DNA of 64,000 bases, taken from assembly GCF_023856365.1 (NCBI RefSeq), contig NC_064533.1, forward strand, positions 31,544,118-31,608,117, read 5' to 3'. This DNA is from Brienomyrus brachyistius (lineage: Eukaryota; Chordata; Actinopteri; Osteoglossiformes; Mormyridae). Below, in pieces: positions 1-10,933 of this stretch. Position 1 is the stretch's first letter; each line of letters opens with the position of its first letter. The translations under genes were made by a program, and so were the position numbers. A model generated the notes under the pieces. That model did not search any database and was not told where the DNA came from. It saw only the letters and a list, made by a program, of their open reading frames with translations.

Positions 1-590
1 AGAAGGTCTGCTTCTGCCTGAGACACGGAGCCGGTCCCTAGTGCCGCTTCACTCCTCCGTATCGCTGGCAGTCTCTGTGCGGGGGCCCTGTTTTTGGGCC
101 CCAGGTGTCCCACTGAGTGACTCGCCGTTTCAGGCTGCCCCTTCCATCAGCTTCCACCCCCCGCCCCCCCCCAGACCCGGCTTGGCTCACACTTAATAAC
201 GTGACCGTCACCAGGGACCCTCGTGCCGGGAAGGCGGCGGTCCCTGTAGACCCGCGGCTGGCTTCATCGCCGGATGTGTGTCTGACACGTTATCGATTCG
301 CCAGCCGGCTCTGTATTCTGTTCAGCCTTCTGTCGATGTGCCCCGACTGCGACGCTCTGAATGTCAGGCTCTATCTTCTGCGATCCAGAGCTCCTTTAAT
401 GCGGGGAGGCAGGTGAGGGCTCTGGGCGGCCCGGGCTGCAGTGAGATCAGATCTCTGGAACATTACTCCCTCCTCCCTGGTGTGTCTGTGTTCCCCTCAT
501 CCCCAGGAAACATATCCAGACCAAATGCCCGACCCCAGCCACGGGCCCCTCTCTGCTCCGTATTGTATTTTCTTCCTCATTTACTCCCAG
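1..590. other. GC-rich stretch, no gene recognised
   Basis: This stretch is moderately CpG-rich and has open frames of about 100 codons on the + strand. The frames overlap each other in different phases, encode low-complexity Pro/Arg/Ser-rich protein, and match no family I recognise. It could be the edge of a CpG-rich element or exon lying to the left of the window, but nothing here proves that. Confidence 0.3.
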
Positions 591-700
591 TGGGGTGAGG
601 GCTCATTGGGTTAAGTCTCTGTGCTTGTGACCGGAAGGTTGCTGGTTCAAATCCTATGCTCAGCAGAACTCCCTGAAAAATGTTCCTGGGGTACAGCATG
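591..700 (+). repeat. tRNA-derived SINE fragment
   Basis: A tRNA-like head is visible. The sequence around 597-615 resembles an A box, and 644-654 reads GGTTCAAATCC, a perfect RNA polymerase III B box. A sequence related to the usual fish SINE body follows (CAGCAGAACTCCCTGAA). The 3' tail is not recognisable, so the copy is truncated or decayed. It is a retroposon rather than a tRNA gene, because no cloverleaf with matching acceptor stem can be drawn. Confidence 0.6.
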
Positions 701-3700
701 AACGAATTACCCCAAAATTTACTTTCAACTGTATGGCTTAAAAGGAGAGCATGATGGGATATGTGAGAACAAGAGCAGTCCTGTGTACCTGCACTCATAC
801 TTGTACAAATAGCACATGAAGCACCATTTTGGTTTCATTTTACACTAATGTCAGATTTAGCTGCATGATTCTGCTTCTCCCAAATCCTTTGGTTCAAACC
901 ACCTTTGCTCCTGTGCTTGAGTCATGTGACTGTAGCGATGTGGGGGGGAGACAGTCGAGTCTTACAGTGTCTTCCTCTCCTCTGTAAGCCGCCTTGTGCT
1001 TTTGTGCAGGTTTGATCAACTTTCTCACAAGTCAGGATCCAGGAGAGTTACAAGGAAGGCTTGGGCGTTGCTGGGCACCTGGGTGGGATTTTTATGAAGG
1101 TCTCTGAGATAAAGTTAGACGAATGATAGTGGGGTGCGGGGGGCGGGGGGAGGGGTGGCAGCGGCTACAAAGCACGCAGAATACAGCGGCAAATTAATTA
1201 GCGGAGGGAAAATTCAATTTGATGCCGCAGTTAGTGAGTGCGGTTTAATCACTAACACCGTAATTATAAAGGCTTCTGAACGACTGGTGAAGCTTCCTCT
1301 CTAGCAGACGGGGCCATGCAGACTCAGAAATGCAATTACAGAAAACTTCGGCACAGATTACTGCTCCGGATAAGGTCACCGCCACGAGCCGGCCCCTGTC
1401 AACCCCCCCCCCACCACCCGTCTGACGGGTACTGCCTCCCAAAGTGCGTAATTTGCGGCCCGCACACGGGTGTGACAAAAAACGCTGCGTGTCTGCTGGC
1501 TGGCTGCCTCTCCGGAATGAAAGCAGTGCCCCCTGGAGGCCTTGAATAATTTGTATTTCCCAATAAATACTGTATACGGCAAGGCAGAGGTGGGGTCTGC
1601 TGAAACAATTTCCTGGATGGGGCGCTGACACATGACATGGGGGTGTGTTTTTATTGAGGGAGGGATGAAGGAAATCTCAAGGTATGCGTGGATTAATATT
1701 TCTGGAGATGTGTATGGTGCAGGTAGGAATAGCGTGCCATGTTGCCATCCGGGGAGATGCATGTGTCTGCTTCAGCTGGCGTGGTAGTGCCACAGTCCTG
1801 GCGAAGGAGAATGCTTTGGATGCATTATTCATGCGCGTGTGCCGTCTGATTCCAGGCCCGAGATTCTGCTCGGATTCAGGCGATTCAAAAATGCGGGTGG
1901 CTTAATTTCAATCATTATAATGAAATAATGAGGATGATACTGATAATAAGGCCATCTAATGGTGCAGAGCGACTGTGATGATGTTCCCTGGTTTAATGTT
2001 CTGCCAGCAACCAAGATCTCGCTCGGCATTTAATCGCCAAAGTGTGATACTGTCCAATGGGGATTTTCTGCAACGGTCTTAAGGATGGTACGCACTTTTA
2101 TGCTAAAAAAGCCCTTTCTTTCAGAGTTTGTAGATAAAAAAAAACAACAAATAAGAAAATTTGAGTTTTTCTGAGAGCAGCAGGTCTTCGGGGAGTAAAG
2201 GGGATGCTCTCGTTTGGCGTGCGAGAGAGAGAGAGTGCGAGAAAGACAGCGAGGCAACCTGGGATGGCAGGATTAGCGGGAACGCCGGCGCCTGCTCAAA
2301 AAGCACTTTGGGAGGTGTGGAAGAAGGGCTTGAAGGTGGTACGTCGGGAGATAAAAAAAAGAGGATGGGCGCTGGGGGTAGCTGGGTTCCTGTTGTTTTG
2401 ATTTAGTGTTAATTGCGACATGGAAAGCGCCTTTAAAACGAAGCATCGCTCGATCATTTAAAGGCATTGATTACGCCATTGGCTCAAATAGCATATTATC
2501 TCAGGCGGGGGAGGGGGTGTTTATTCTGCATGTGCTGGCCTTCTGCTTCCCCAGCATAAAATACTGCCGCAAAAGTGGTTATGTCAGGCCAGAAAGAATT
2601 GTGATTGTGCCCCCCCCTTTCGTTGGCTTATTTTTAATTAACGTTACAATTGTATTTAACGCTGTAAGTGTCAGCTCTACAGACCTGGGCGCTGGCATTA
2701 TATCATTAAATTGATTACCTCGTTAAACACACGCGCGCTTTAAATAAGTAATTTCATGTAGCGGGTAATTTAATGGAGGACCGGGAGTGCATTCCTGGCT
2801 GGACACCGGCTTCTGGGCTACTTCACTGGCAAGAAACAGCAGCATGAAAGTTCAAGAAAATCGCAGGAACCAACTGATTGGCTCTGTGATCTTCTGTAGC
2901 CGAGGCTGTGGGGGCCGGGAAAAACGATGGATATGGTCTGGAAATTGCGTCCCAATTATGACGTCCAGCCAGCACAGTGAAGGGGTATGGAGATCCTTGA
3001 GCCTGGATCCTAACCCAGGAAGCACAGGGCACGATGTTTAGGGTGGGTAGCCCAAATGCCCAACCACACAACCACTCACTATGGGTGATTCAGAGACAGC
3101 AATTCTGATTGCCAATCAGATGTCTTGGTTCCACCTCCTCTACAATCTGATTCGTTATCTCTCTGAACCAGTCATAATTCATTCTACTCTCAGAACATTT
3201 TCTGTAAATAAAGCTCTCACAAGCACATGGTTTGTACTGATGGACCTGCAGCGGAACTCCAGAATAGGGTCTTCACTGCCCGTTGTGGACTGTAACTATG
3301 ACAAATGATATACCAGGTATCTCGAACAAGACGCAACCAGAATGTCTGCACCACCAAGGCTCAGACACCGGGCCCTAAGTGCTAAATGCTAATGACCCAG
3401 CCCCGCACCGGCTCTGTCGTCAGAAGGCCTTCGGCTAAAAGCTGGTCCAGGACAGAACTTGGGCTAGAATTTGCCCATTTCAGGCTGACTTTCCCGTTGC
3501 CAATAGATCTGAAACCCGTTGCCAATAGATCTGAAAATTCAGAACCACCTGACCTGTTTGGGCTGGGCCTATTCCAGCCCTCTGGCAAGTGAGCTGTGAA
3601 GAACAGAATAGGCAGAAGGTGAACGATTACCTGAGAGGAGTTACTGTCCAATCAGACACACCGCTGCTCTTACAATGGGGCGTCCATTGTAAAGCTGAGA

Positions 3701-4660
3701 TGAAGCCCGTGGACCATGGACACCACAGCTAGGATGTCAGGATCCCCCTAAGTGACAGCGAATGAGCGAAAAAGCTAAGCATGGAGTCTCTTAATTATCC
3801 ATCTGGAGAATAAAGATGAAAGTGTCATAATCTCTGGGTGAGAAGCAACATAGTTCCCAAAAAGTGCCTGTTAGAACGATGTGAGTTTAAATATTAAAGC
3901 TGTTATGATCGAGATATTAAAACGCTCACACAGCAAACAATATAGATGTGGACCTAGTTCCTATAAGAAGAGAGTTACCACACAGCAATGTTAATTAAGG
4001 ATAATGACAGCTGGTAAGCAACATAGCGATCCCGCAGTGTTTGAAAAACATGCCGCGTAAGTGAACTGTTTAGCCATTAATTGGACCTGAGCAGAGACAC
4101 CACTGTGTTTATGGTAAACAAGTCAGCAGCCATCATTTCCAAGCCACCGATCAGAGCTCAGGCGTCTCCTCGGCCGTTTTGTCGAGTTGGAGTCCTAAGG
4201 CGTGGTTCCCATCCAGAGCGATTTGCCGCCTCACAGGTGTTATTACGCGGCCAGAGAGAAATGTCGCTTGGGATCTCTCACCTCTGATGAGATTCTTAAA
4301 CATTGTGATTCATAGTGTTTGAAATGCTAAACCTGTGAGAGGGGAGGGCGGCTTTGCACATATAGTATTTTCCCATCGGCGACCCTGGATTCGCACAGTG
4401 TTATTGGTGTGTCTCGTTCTGTGTACAGGTTGCCTGTTATTCTACTGGACAGCAGAAGAGTTCAGCCAAAGGGGTCGGAGTAGTACCCATTTATTCAGCT
4501 GGAAATTCTGACTAGAGCAAATGGCACTACAGCCTAGAATGCAAACCTCTGGAATGCAAACCTTTAAGGTTACTCTAGTTACTGGTCGCCCACATGAATA
4601 ACATTTGCTTAATGTAGTCTTAGCATCAATCGAGTCTATTGCAGGAGGTCCAGAGCACAA
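701..4660. other. Intergenic DNA without recognised genes
   Basis: No open frame here resembles a known protein. AT-rich, non-repetitive blocks with homeodomain-like TAATTA cores lie at about 1180-1300 and 2405-2790 and could be conserved regulatory DNA, which I cannot test. A C/T-rich tract and purine-rich runs (for example GAGAGAGAGAG near 2223) are simple sequence. A perfect 22-bp tandem duplication is listed separately at 3493-3536. Confidence 0.4.
3493..3536. repeat. Perfect 22-bp tandem duplication
   Basis: Two adjacent identical copies of a 22-base unit containing TTGCCAATAGATCTGAAA occupy 3493-3514 and 3515-3536. No divergence is visible, so the duplication is recent. No gene is involved. 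Confidence 0.85.
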
Positions 4661-4663
4661 GGC

Positions 4664-4775
4664 AGGGGGCACCCCGGACCAGATGCTGGTCCAGAACTGA
4701 GGGTGCCCCGGACCGGATGTTGGTCCGCAGCAGGGGGTGCCCCAGACCGGATGCTGGTCCGCAGCAGGGGACAGT
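4664..4775. repeat. Short GC-rich tandem repeat, about 34-bp unit, 3 copies
   Basis: Three imperfect copies share the core GTGCCCCGGACCGGATG followed by TTGGTCCGCAGCAG. The spacing between the second and third copies is 34 bases. Each unit contains an inverted GGACC/GGTCC pair, so each can form a small hairpin. Confidence 0.7.
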
Positions 4776-6660
4776 CTCCCATACAAGACATCAACACACT
4801 TATAATCTGAAAGTCATTGGATTTTGGGAGCAAACCCACACTACACCGAGGCAATCAGGGCTGGAATGAAACCCACAGCCCTGGAGGTGTGAGGTCTTTC
4901 TTCTACCTGCCAAGCCAACACACGACATTCTTCCCATGAGCCCTACATACGGAGTGTAATACTCGCTTTACCAAACCATCACACACTCAGTGTTTTTAGC
5001 ATAGCAGGCTGTTCTGTCGCTTTACAGCCACCATGCAGCGTTTTGGTGACACGCTCACCACCAGCGCAGCCTCGGCCGTTCACTGACCGCTGCTCGCTTT
5101 GTCTCGCACCGCTCCCATGCAGCCGGTTGCCACGGAGCCTGCTGTGTTCTTTCTCCCGGCTTTTCTGACAATGACGCTTAGACGAGCAGTATAACGGTGA
5201 GCGATGGGGCTCTATGCAGATCCCCTGAAGTTCACAGTCCTGCTAACGGCTTTTTTTTATAACCATCCAACCCAGGTTGCAGATGTTATACGACAAATTG
5301 TATATAAGGTGGAGCATTTAGGTGCCTTTAATCTCAATAATTTGTGTTTAAAGAACACTTTCCTGCCAACGTGCACCTTAAATCTCAATGTTTTATACCT
5401 TTTGCTGGGCGTGTCAAACCTTTGTATGATTTACATAGACGACACACTTCTATTGAAAGCAGTAAAAAGGGGGGAAAAGCCTGGTATAAAATAAAATTGT
5501 CCTTTTTTTGTGGGTCAGGGGAATAACCCACTTAGGAAGTGCATAAAAGAGAACGGAACACGTAACTCCTGAGATGTCTGGACATGATGAAGTGGCTGTA
5601 AAGATCTTTGGAGATTTGCATTATGATAATTCGCTGGTGGAAGGAGGCGAGAGTGGCACTCAAACTGAGAGCTAATGCTCTAGAGTGACGCTTTCGCTAA
5701 TGAACTGTTTCGGGGCCCTCCAAGGCTGTACTTCGGGAGGGAAGCGACGAAAAAAGTAAGTGTCCCGCACAAGAGCTCTGCTGCACCTCTGTGTCCAGCA
5801 TGTAAACGCAGACATCCCAGCTCACCCAGAAGTTCCAAGAGTATCCCTGAATTTGACAGCAGCCGCCTGACACCCGCGAATGATGGAAGATGTCCCAGAA
5901 ATCTGTCATTCCTCAGTAAAATGTCTTGGCAAGAAGTTTGGCAAATTTTAGTGTCACAACCTGTGTGTCCCCCCCACCCCACCCCACCCCACCCCCGGGC
6001 AATGAATTTTGCTGCCAGCACCCCCCCCCCCCGTCCGCCACTATCACATGGTTCAGAAATTTCTCATTTTACTGCCAGCACTAGCTGCTCCACGCCCTCC
6101 TGATTGACAAATCAACATGCCTCAGGTGTGATGTCTGTAAACAAGTCAGGTATGTGAGTGTTATGAAGGTCTGATTCACCACGGGAGCTTAGCAACAGGA
6201 AGAGGCTAGCAGCTCTAAGCTATTTACGAAGCAGCTCACGGGCCATTAGATAAAACGCGTTGGCACAAGCTCGTGATGAAAGCGCTCCCTGACCACTTAG
6301 CGTGACCCCTCCCAGCGGCAGCCGTTGCCATGGTTTTGTACCCAAGACCACCACTGTCGCTTTGCTGGGGCTTCGCGTGGGTCGGCTGTGGTTGATAAAC
6401 CGCTGAGTGATGTGACTGATACATTATTGATTCGGTTCAACTGTGAGGTGACGGTGTATAGTTTTACGTGTCGGGTTCCCATGTTCCAGGGAGACCCAGT
6501 GGACTGAAACGGCGCAAGCGTTTGTCAGGGTTCAGGACACTAAGTCAAACAGAGGGCTACAAGATCAGCTATGTTGGGTGTTAATTAGCGTGAGTTTAAG
6601 ATGACAGCCATGGGGTTACTCCCGAGTTGCTCTCACCTCACATAATCTACACTGAGGTGG
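4776..6660. other. Intergenic DNA without recognised genes
   Basis: I see no gene. The stretch includes a CCCCA-rich tract at about 5970-5998 and a run of 12 C at 6021-6032. Short open frames on both strands lack any family resemblance or plausible splice context. Confidence 0.4.
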
Positions 6661-6770
6661 CAAAGTAGCACAGTCGCTTCACAAAAGGTTGAATCCCATC
6701 CATGGTGCGTGTCTGCGTGCTCTGCATGTCTGCGTGCTCTGCGTGTCTGCGTGTCTGCGTGTCTGCAGGC
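6661..6770 (+). repeat. Degenerate SINE head followed by TCTGCGTG short tandem repeat
   Basis: The sequence AGGTGGCAAAGTAGCACAG at about 6655-6675 resembles the 5' head of the V-type SINE found intact at 43124-43480. It is followed by about six imperfect copies of a TGTCTGCGTG-type unit at 6702-6765. The SINE assignment is weak, but the short tandem repeat is plain. Confidence 0.4.
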
Positions 6771-6887
6771 ATCTCCTCTTCGGTCTCTTGTTTCCTTCTC
6801 ACATCTAAAACACTACAGTTTAGGTTAGTCTATCTCTTTAAAATGCGCTTAGCATATTTGTGTGTGTGTGAATTATGTTTAATTGAC

Positions 6888-7371
6888 TTTGTTGGGACCA
6901 AACATTTCCCACAGTGTAATAAAAACCTGTAATTTTTCAGGCCCCCACAAGATAAAAATGCTCGTATTTCATTTGGTTACTTGTAGTTAAGGTTAGGGCT
7001 CGGTGGGGGTCAGGGGTGTTGTTGTCACGCCCGGCTCGTACGATCCTCCTGTGTGCCACGACCCCCTGATTATCCACCTGTGCTTCCCTGATCGTACCCA
7101 GCTGTGTCTAGTTATTTTGCTCCGTCTTGTGTATTTCAGTCCGTGTCTTGCCCTGATTCCTTGCCTGTCATTGATGTCAGTCTGCGTGAGATGTTTCCTG
7201 CACCCCGTTATTATAATAAATCCCCGTATTTCCCCGTATCCTGCCTGAATTGCCTGTTTCCTGCCCATCCGCCGCTCCCGTTAAATGGCGAACCTGACAG
7301 TTGTGATTGGGATGAGGGTTTTTCCCATATAAATGAATGGAAAGCTCCCGTAAAGATATAATTGCACACCT
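6888..7371. repeat. GT-microsatellite-associated fish repeat, copy 1, split by a solo LTR
   Basis: The left part (6888-7022) begins with a GGGACCAAACATTTCCCACA-type sequence and contains GTTAAGGTTAGGG. The right part (7305-7371) carries ATGAATGGAAAGCTCCCGTA and runs into a TG microsatellite. The same order of blocks occurs at 7504-7738 and 59918-60155, so the three are copies of one interspersed family. A solo LTR at 7023-7299 sits inside this copy. I recognise the family as common in fish genomes but cannot give its formal name. Confidence 0.6.
7023..7299 (+). mobile_element. Solo LTR, probably Ty3/Gypsy type, with 5-bp target duplication
   Basis: The element starts TGTCACGCCCGGCTCG and ends GGCGAACCTGACA, so it has the TG...CA ends of a long terminal repeat. 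The flanks GTTGT at 7018-7022 and GTTGT at 7300-7304 form a perfect 5-bp target-site duplication. An AATAAA-type polyadenylation signal lies near 7215-7220 (TAATAAATCC). No internal retroviral or gag-pol sequence adjoins it, so it is a solo LTR left by recombination. The copy at 16369-16660 on the other strand is the same family. The Gypsy assignment is inferred from fish LTR resemblance only. Confidence 0.85.
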
Positions 7372-7405
7372 GTGTGTGTGTGTGTGTGTGTGGGGGGGGG
7401 GGGGG
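7372..7405. repeat. (TG)n microsatellite joined to a run of 14 G
   Basis: A TG dinucleotide repeat from about 7372 to 7391 passes directly into 14 consecutive G at 7392-7405. It forms the 3' end of the adjoining interspersed repeat. Confidence 0.9.
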
Positions 7406-7420
7406 TATGTACAGTATATA

Positions 7421-7503
7421 TGTGACCCATCGCCACAAGATGAGTCTTAAGTAGCACTGGTAGAACTGCACCCATAAGACTCATTTCGTGGTGATAGGTC
7501 ACA
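7421..7503. repeat. 83-bp inverted repeat (hairpin), possible miniature element
   Basis: The left arm TGTGACCCATCGCCACAAGA and its continuation pair with the right arm, whose reverse complement starts TGTGACCTATCACCACGAAA. Each arm is about 29 bases with a few mismatches, and the loop is about 25 bases. TATA-rich flanks would fit a TA target duplication. It lies between two copies of the GT-associated repeat and may be a very small transposon derivative. Confidence 0.7.
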
Positions 7504-7738
7504 TATTACATTGCGAGGACCAAATGTTCCCACAAAATCTGTGAATGTCTTCAAAAACCAAAAAAGGCAAAAGTCGTGTTTCTTGTTTGGTTACTTATGG
7601 TTAAGGCTGGGTAGTCATAAAGGTTGTCATACATGGGATTAGGATTATGTCCTTAGAAATGAATGGGGTTAGGGTTATGAGTCCCTACAATGATATAGAT
7701 ACCTAATCTGTATTTCTGAATGTGTGTGTGTGTGCGTG
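7504..7738. repeat. GT-microsatellite-associated fish repeat, copy 2
   Basis: This copy contains GAGGACCAAATGTTCCCACA, a GTTACTTATGGTTAAGG block, GGGGTTAGGGTTATGAGTCC, and a GATATAGATACCTAATCTGT end followed by a TG microsatellite (7721-7735). The block order matches 6888-7371 and 59918-60155. Confidence 0.65.
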
Positions 7739-7789
7739 CATGTATGTGTGGGCCCAGTGATGGACAGGCATCCTGTCCAAGGTGTCCCT

Positions 7790-8281
7790 TTTATCCTGTC
7801 CTGTGCCGCCCTGGACAGGCTGCAGACAGACGCCGTCCCCTCTGTCCTGTCCTGTGCCGCCCTGGACAGTCTGCAGACAGACACCGTCCCCTCTGTCCTG
7901 TCCTGTGCCACCCTGGACAGGCTGCAGACAGACATCGTCCGCTCTGTCCTGTCCTGTGCCGCCCTGGACAGGCTGCAGACAGACACCGTCCCCTCTGTCC
8001 TGTCCTGTGCCGCCCTGGACAGGCTGCAGACAGACGCCGTCCCCTCTGTCCTGTCCTGTGCCGCCCTGGACAGTCTGCAGACAGACGCCGTCCCCTCTGT
8101 CCTGTCCTGTGCCGCCCTGGATAGGCTGCAGACAGACACCGTCCCCTCTGTCCTGTCCTGTGCTGCCCTGGACAGGCTGCAGACAGACACCGTCCGCTCT
8201 GTCCTGTCCTGTGCCACCCTGGACAGGCTGCAGGCAGACGCCGTCCCCTCTGTCCTGTCCTGTGCCGCCCTGGACAGTCCC
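7790..8281. repeat. 51-bp minisatellite, about 9.5 copies
   Basis: A 51-base unit built around CCCTGGACAGGCTGCAGACA and TCTGTCCTGTCCTGTGCC repeats with only scattered substitutions. Because 51 is a multiple of three and the unit lacks stops in several frames, it produces open frames of about 200 codons on both strands that are not genes. The left edge (7750-7790, ATGGACAGGCATCCTGTCCA) resembles the 3' part of fish SINEs, so the array probably grew from a SINE fragment (inferred). Confidence 0.95.
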
Positions 8282-9295
8282 CCTGTACTGGCTAAGTATT
8301 TTTCTATGTTGTGATTCATTTGCCATATTGTACCCACTTATTTATTACTTCTTTATTGCCTTCGTATTGCTCATTCCTATAATGCACTGTTTTGTCCTGT
8401 ACTGTCTTGTCTTGCGCTGCACTGCTGCCTGTCCCATCCCTGGTGCCCTGCAACTGTGACATAAGAATTTTATGACACTTAAAAAGCAGCTATGGAAAAT
8501 GGATGCATCGTTTCAGTTTTTGCATTCATTTATAACGAGGCGAGTTTGATTTAGGAGGCAGAATGTGTCAGGCAGGGCAGACGGCTGCGAGTCACACACA
8601 CAACGCATGGAATGAGTCAATGGGCTCTTTTAATTTCATACCTCGCATCCCTTGGAATAAAGCACCGCATGCATCAACGTCAAGTGAAATAGAGCACAGG
8701 GTTCACGTTAAAACAATCAGAGAGTGCTCTTTGTACACGCTCAGTGCAGCGTTAATGCACAGGTCACATGTATTTGCCTTTCCCGCATGACTGTGCCAAA
8801 CCGCACCACACCGTGTCTATATATAACTCGACGACCTCCGGTGCAGAGACACTAGCTCATTGCGCCCTGACACATGTTGGCTCCCTCCCAGGGGAAAAAC
8901 AAACATCTCTGGGTTTTCTTATTTCTGCTTTCCCCCCCCAGATAAACACAGCTTTGGTGAATGTAGAGATGACACTTTCAGCTATGACTAACGTCTCCCA
9001 TTCCTCCAAAGAGAAGCAATTTTGAAAATTTCCCAGAAGACATGGTGAGAGCAGACCTCTACACGGTGACAGCTCTTACCAGAAAAAAAAGAAAAACATC
9101 ACAAGGGTTTTTGCATAGCTTAGAGTAAGAGTGTCCACTAAACAAACTAATATAAACACAAAATAAAGACGGTACTTCCTGGTGCAGATGACAGAGCCTG
9201 CAATGCTGTGGGAAGTCAGGTAGGATCTCTCGCAAATTCATTCTTAAAGAATTCCAACAACTTATCATGATTTGCCAGTGTTCTAGTCCCAGGCT
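8282..9295. other. Intergenic DNA without recognised genes
   Basis: This is unique-looking sequence of mixed composition. Open frames are short and unrecognised. I see no repeat larger than simple A- or C-rich tracts (for example CCCCCCCC near 8932). Confidence 0.4.
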
Positions 9296-9725
9296 AGAGA
9301 TCGCCTGTCCATGGGTCCCTAGCCAGAGAGAGCCCCCCATAGGGTCCCAGGCCAGAGTCTACCCCTCCATAGAGTTCCAGGCCAGAAAGAGTCCCTCCAT
9401 AGGGTTCCAGGTCAGAGAGAGTCCCTCCATAGAGTCTCAGGCTAGAGAGAGTCCCTCCATAGGGTCCCAGGCCAGAGTCTACCCCTCCATAAAGTCCCAG
9501 GCCAGAGTGAGTCCCTCTATAAGGTCCCAGGCCAGAGAGGCCCCTCCATGGGTCCCAAGCCAGGGAGAGTCCCTCCATAGAGTCTCTGACCAGAGAGAGT
9601 CCCTCAATAGAGTCTCTGGCCAGAGAGAGTCCCTCCATACAGTCTCTGACCAGGGAGAGTCCCTCCATAAAGTCTCTGGCCAGAGAGAGTCCCTCAATAG
9701 AGTCTCTGGCCAGAGAGTGTCCCTA
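9296..9725. repeat. About 30-bp minisatellite, about 14 copies
   Basis: The units read approximately GTCCCTCCATAGAGTCTC followed by TGGCCAGAGAGA, with two or three variant types interspersed. The 30-base period keeps frames open on both strands, giving 200-codon and 124-codon pseudo-frames that are not genes. The right flank (9728-9757) resembles the minus-strand body of the V-type SINE (CAATTTACAGCCAATTAGC), so the array may also lie within a SINE remnant. Confidence 0.92.
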
Positions 9726-10055
9726 CTGTACATAGGCAATTTACAGCCAATTAGCAAAAAAAAAAAAAACAAAACAAGATGCATAACCAGGGAAGGGCCC
9801 TGTCACACTAGCATGGGGGCAGGAGCACCGAGCAACAAGATGCTTATCTATGTGATTTCAGCTATTTATTAGTTAGTAAAACAGGCATGATTCAACTACA
9901 CAATAAACATTTAAATAAAATTAATACATTTACACAAAGATCAATAGAATATACTAATATAATAATAATGTGATTTATACTTCATACAGTTTGTAGCACT
10001 TTGCACTTCCAGTTTTGAATATTTTCCCTATGTTGCATATGTGTGCGCTAGTTTT
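9726..10055. other. AT-rich intergenic DNA
   Basis: A run of A at 9756-9768 is followed by AT-rich sequence with TAATAATAAT-type motifs. I see no gene. Confidence 0.4.
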
Positions 10056-10265
10056 CGCCCTCAGTCCAAAAACATGCAATAAGGCAATCTCTAAATTGCC
10101 CATAGCGTGTGATTGTTAGTATGACTGTGTGCTCTGTGAAGGACTGTGTGCTCTGTGAAGGACTGTGTGCTATGTGAAGGTAGGATGTCCCCTACCTTGC
10201 TACCTGGGATAAGATAGTTCCTTTTGTCCCTGTACAGGATGGATGGATGGATGGATGGATGGATA
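10056..10265 (+). repeat. Degenerate V-type SINE, 3' half
   Basis: CAGTCCAAAAACATGCAATA, CTAAATTGCCCATAGCGTG and a final GGAT repeat (10230-10262) follow the same order as the intact element at 43124-43480. A roughly 19-base unit, ACTGTGTGCTCTGTGAAGG, is present about three times inside, marking a local expansion. No target duplication could be identified. Confidence 0.65.
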
Positions 10266-10930
10266 GAAGGAATATGGTATTCTATATATGTGATCTATAT
10301 ATCCTGTATATAGCCAATTGTTATCAAGCTTTCATTTATCCTGAATGAGCCAGCCACCAATGTTTGCGACAAGACAAAATAGAAGTGGCAAGTCAAATAG
10401 GTGTGACCCTTGTGGCACCCGCATCCTCACAAACTTGCATTTCATATTTCCTCTGGACTGGAAACAGGATTAGAATCAAGGGGGGGTCCAGGAAGAGTCT
10501 GACCCCTTCAGCTGCCCACACCGCGATGCGTCACTATGCTCGTATCCCAAGATAAGTGCCCAAGAAGTCGTCATACTTTATTTTTCCTAAGGTGTTATTT
10601 TAAAAATAGGTTCTTCTCTTCTAATCCCCAGGTAGCTTCGAACACAAACACCCATCTGTTGCGATCACAGGAAGAAAGAGCAGAATTAATCTGAACAAAG
10701 CTGCAAAATCCACCCCCCACCTCCAATTTCTGCTTATTGAATGTCTTGGTCTTGTTCCCCCCCGAACGCCTCCGCTAACTGAGATTGAAGCTTGATAACT
10801 TAATGGAAGCGGAGCCCAATTATTTTCTCGCTTTAAAGGGGAGAAAATTAAAAATAATAAAGCTGCGAAATGCCATTTAAAGCCTGTCAGGACGCGGGTG
10901 AAGTATATGTAACAATACAGCAAGAGAACG
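10266..10930. other. Intergenic DNA without recognised genes
   Basis: I see no recognisable gene or element. An AT-rich block with AATTAAAAATAATAAAGC lies at about 10848-10866. Confidence 0.4.
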
Positions 10931-10933
10931 GTG

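Noticed and set aside
7675..8459. Open frames of 134-225 codons on both strands
   Set aside because: They are produced by the 51-bp minisatellite. Several frames on both strands are open at once with the same repeating peptide, and there is no gene context.
9267..9872. 201-codon + frame and 124-codon - frame
   Set aside because: They are explained by the 30-bp minisatellite.
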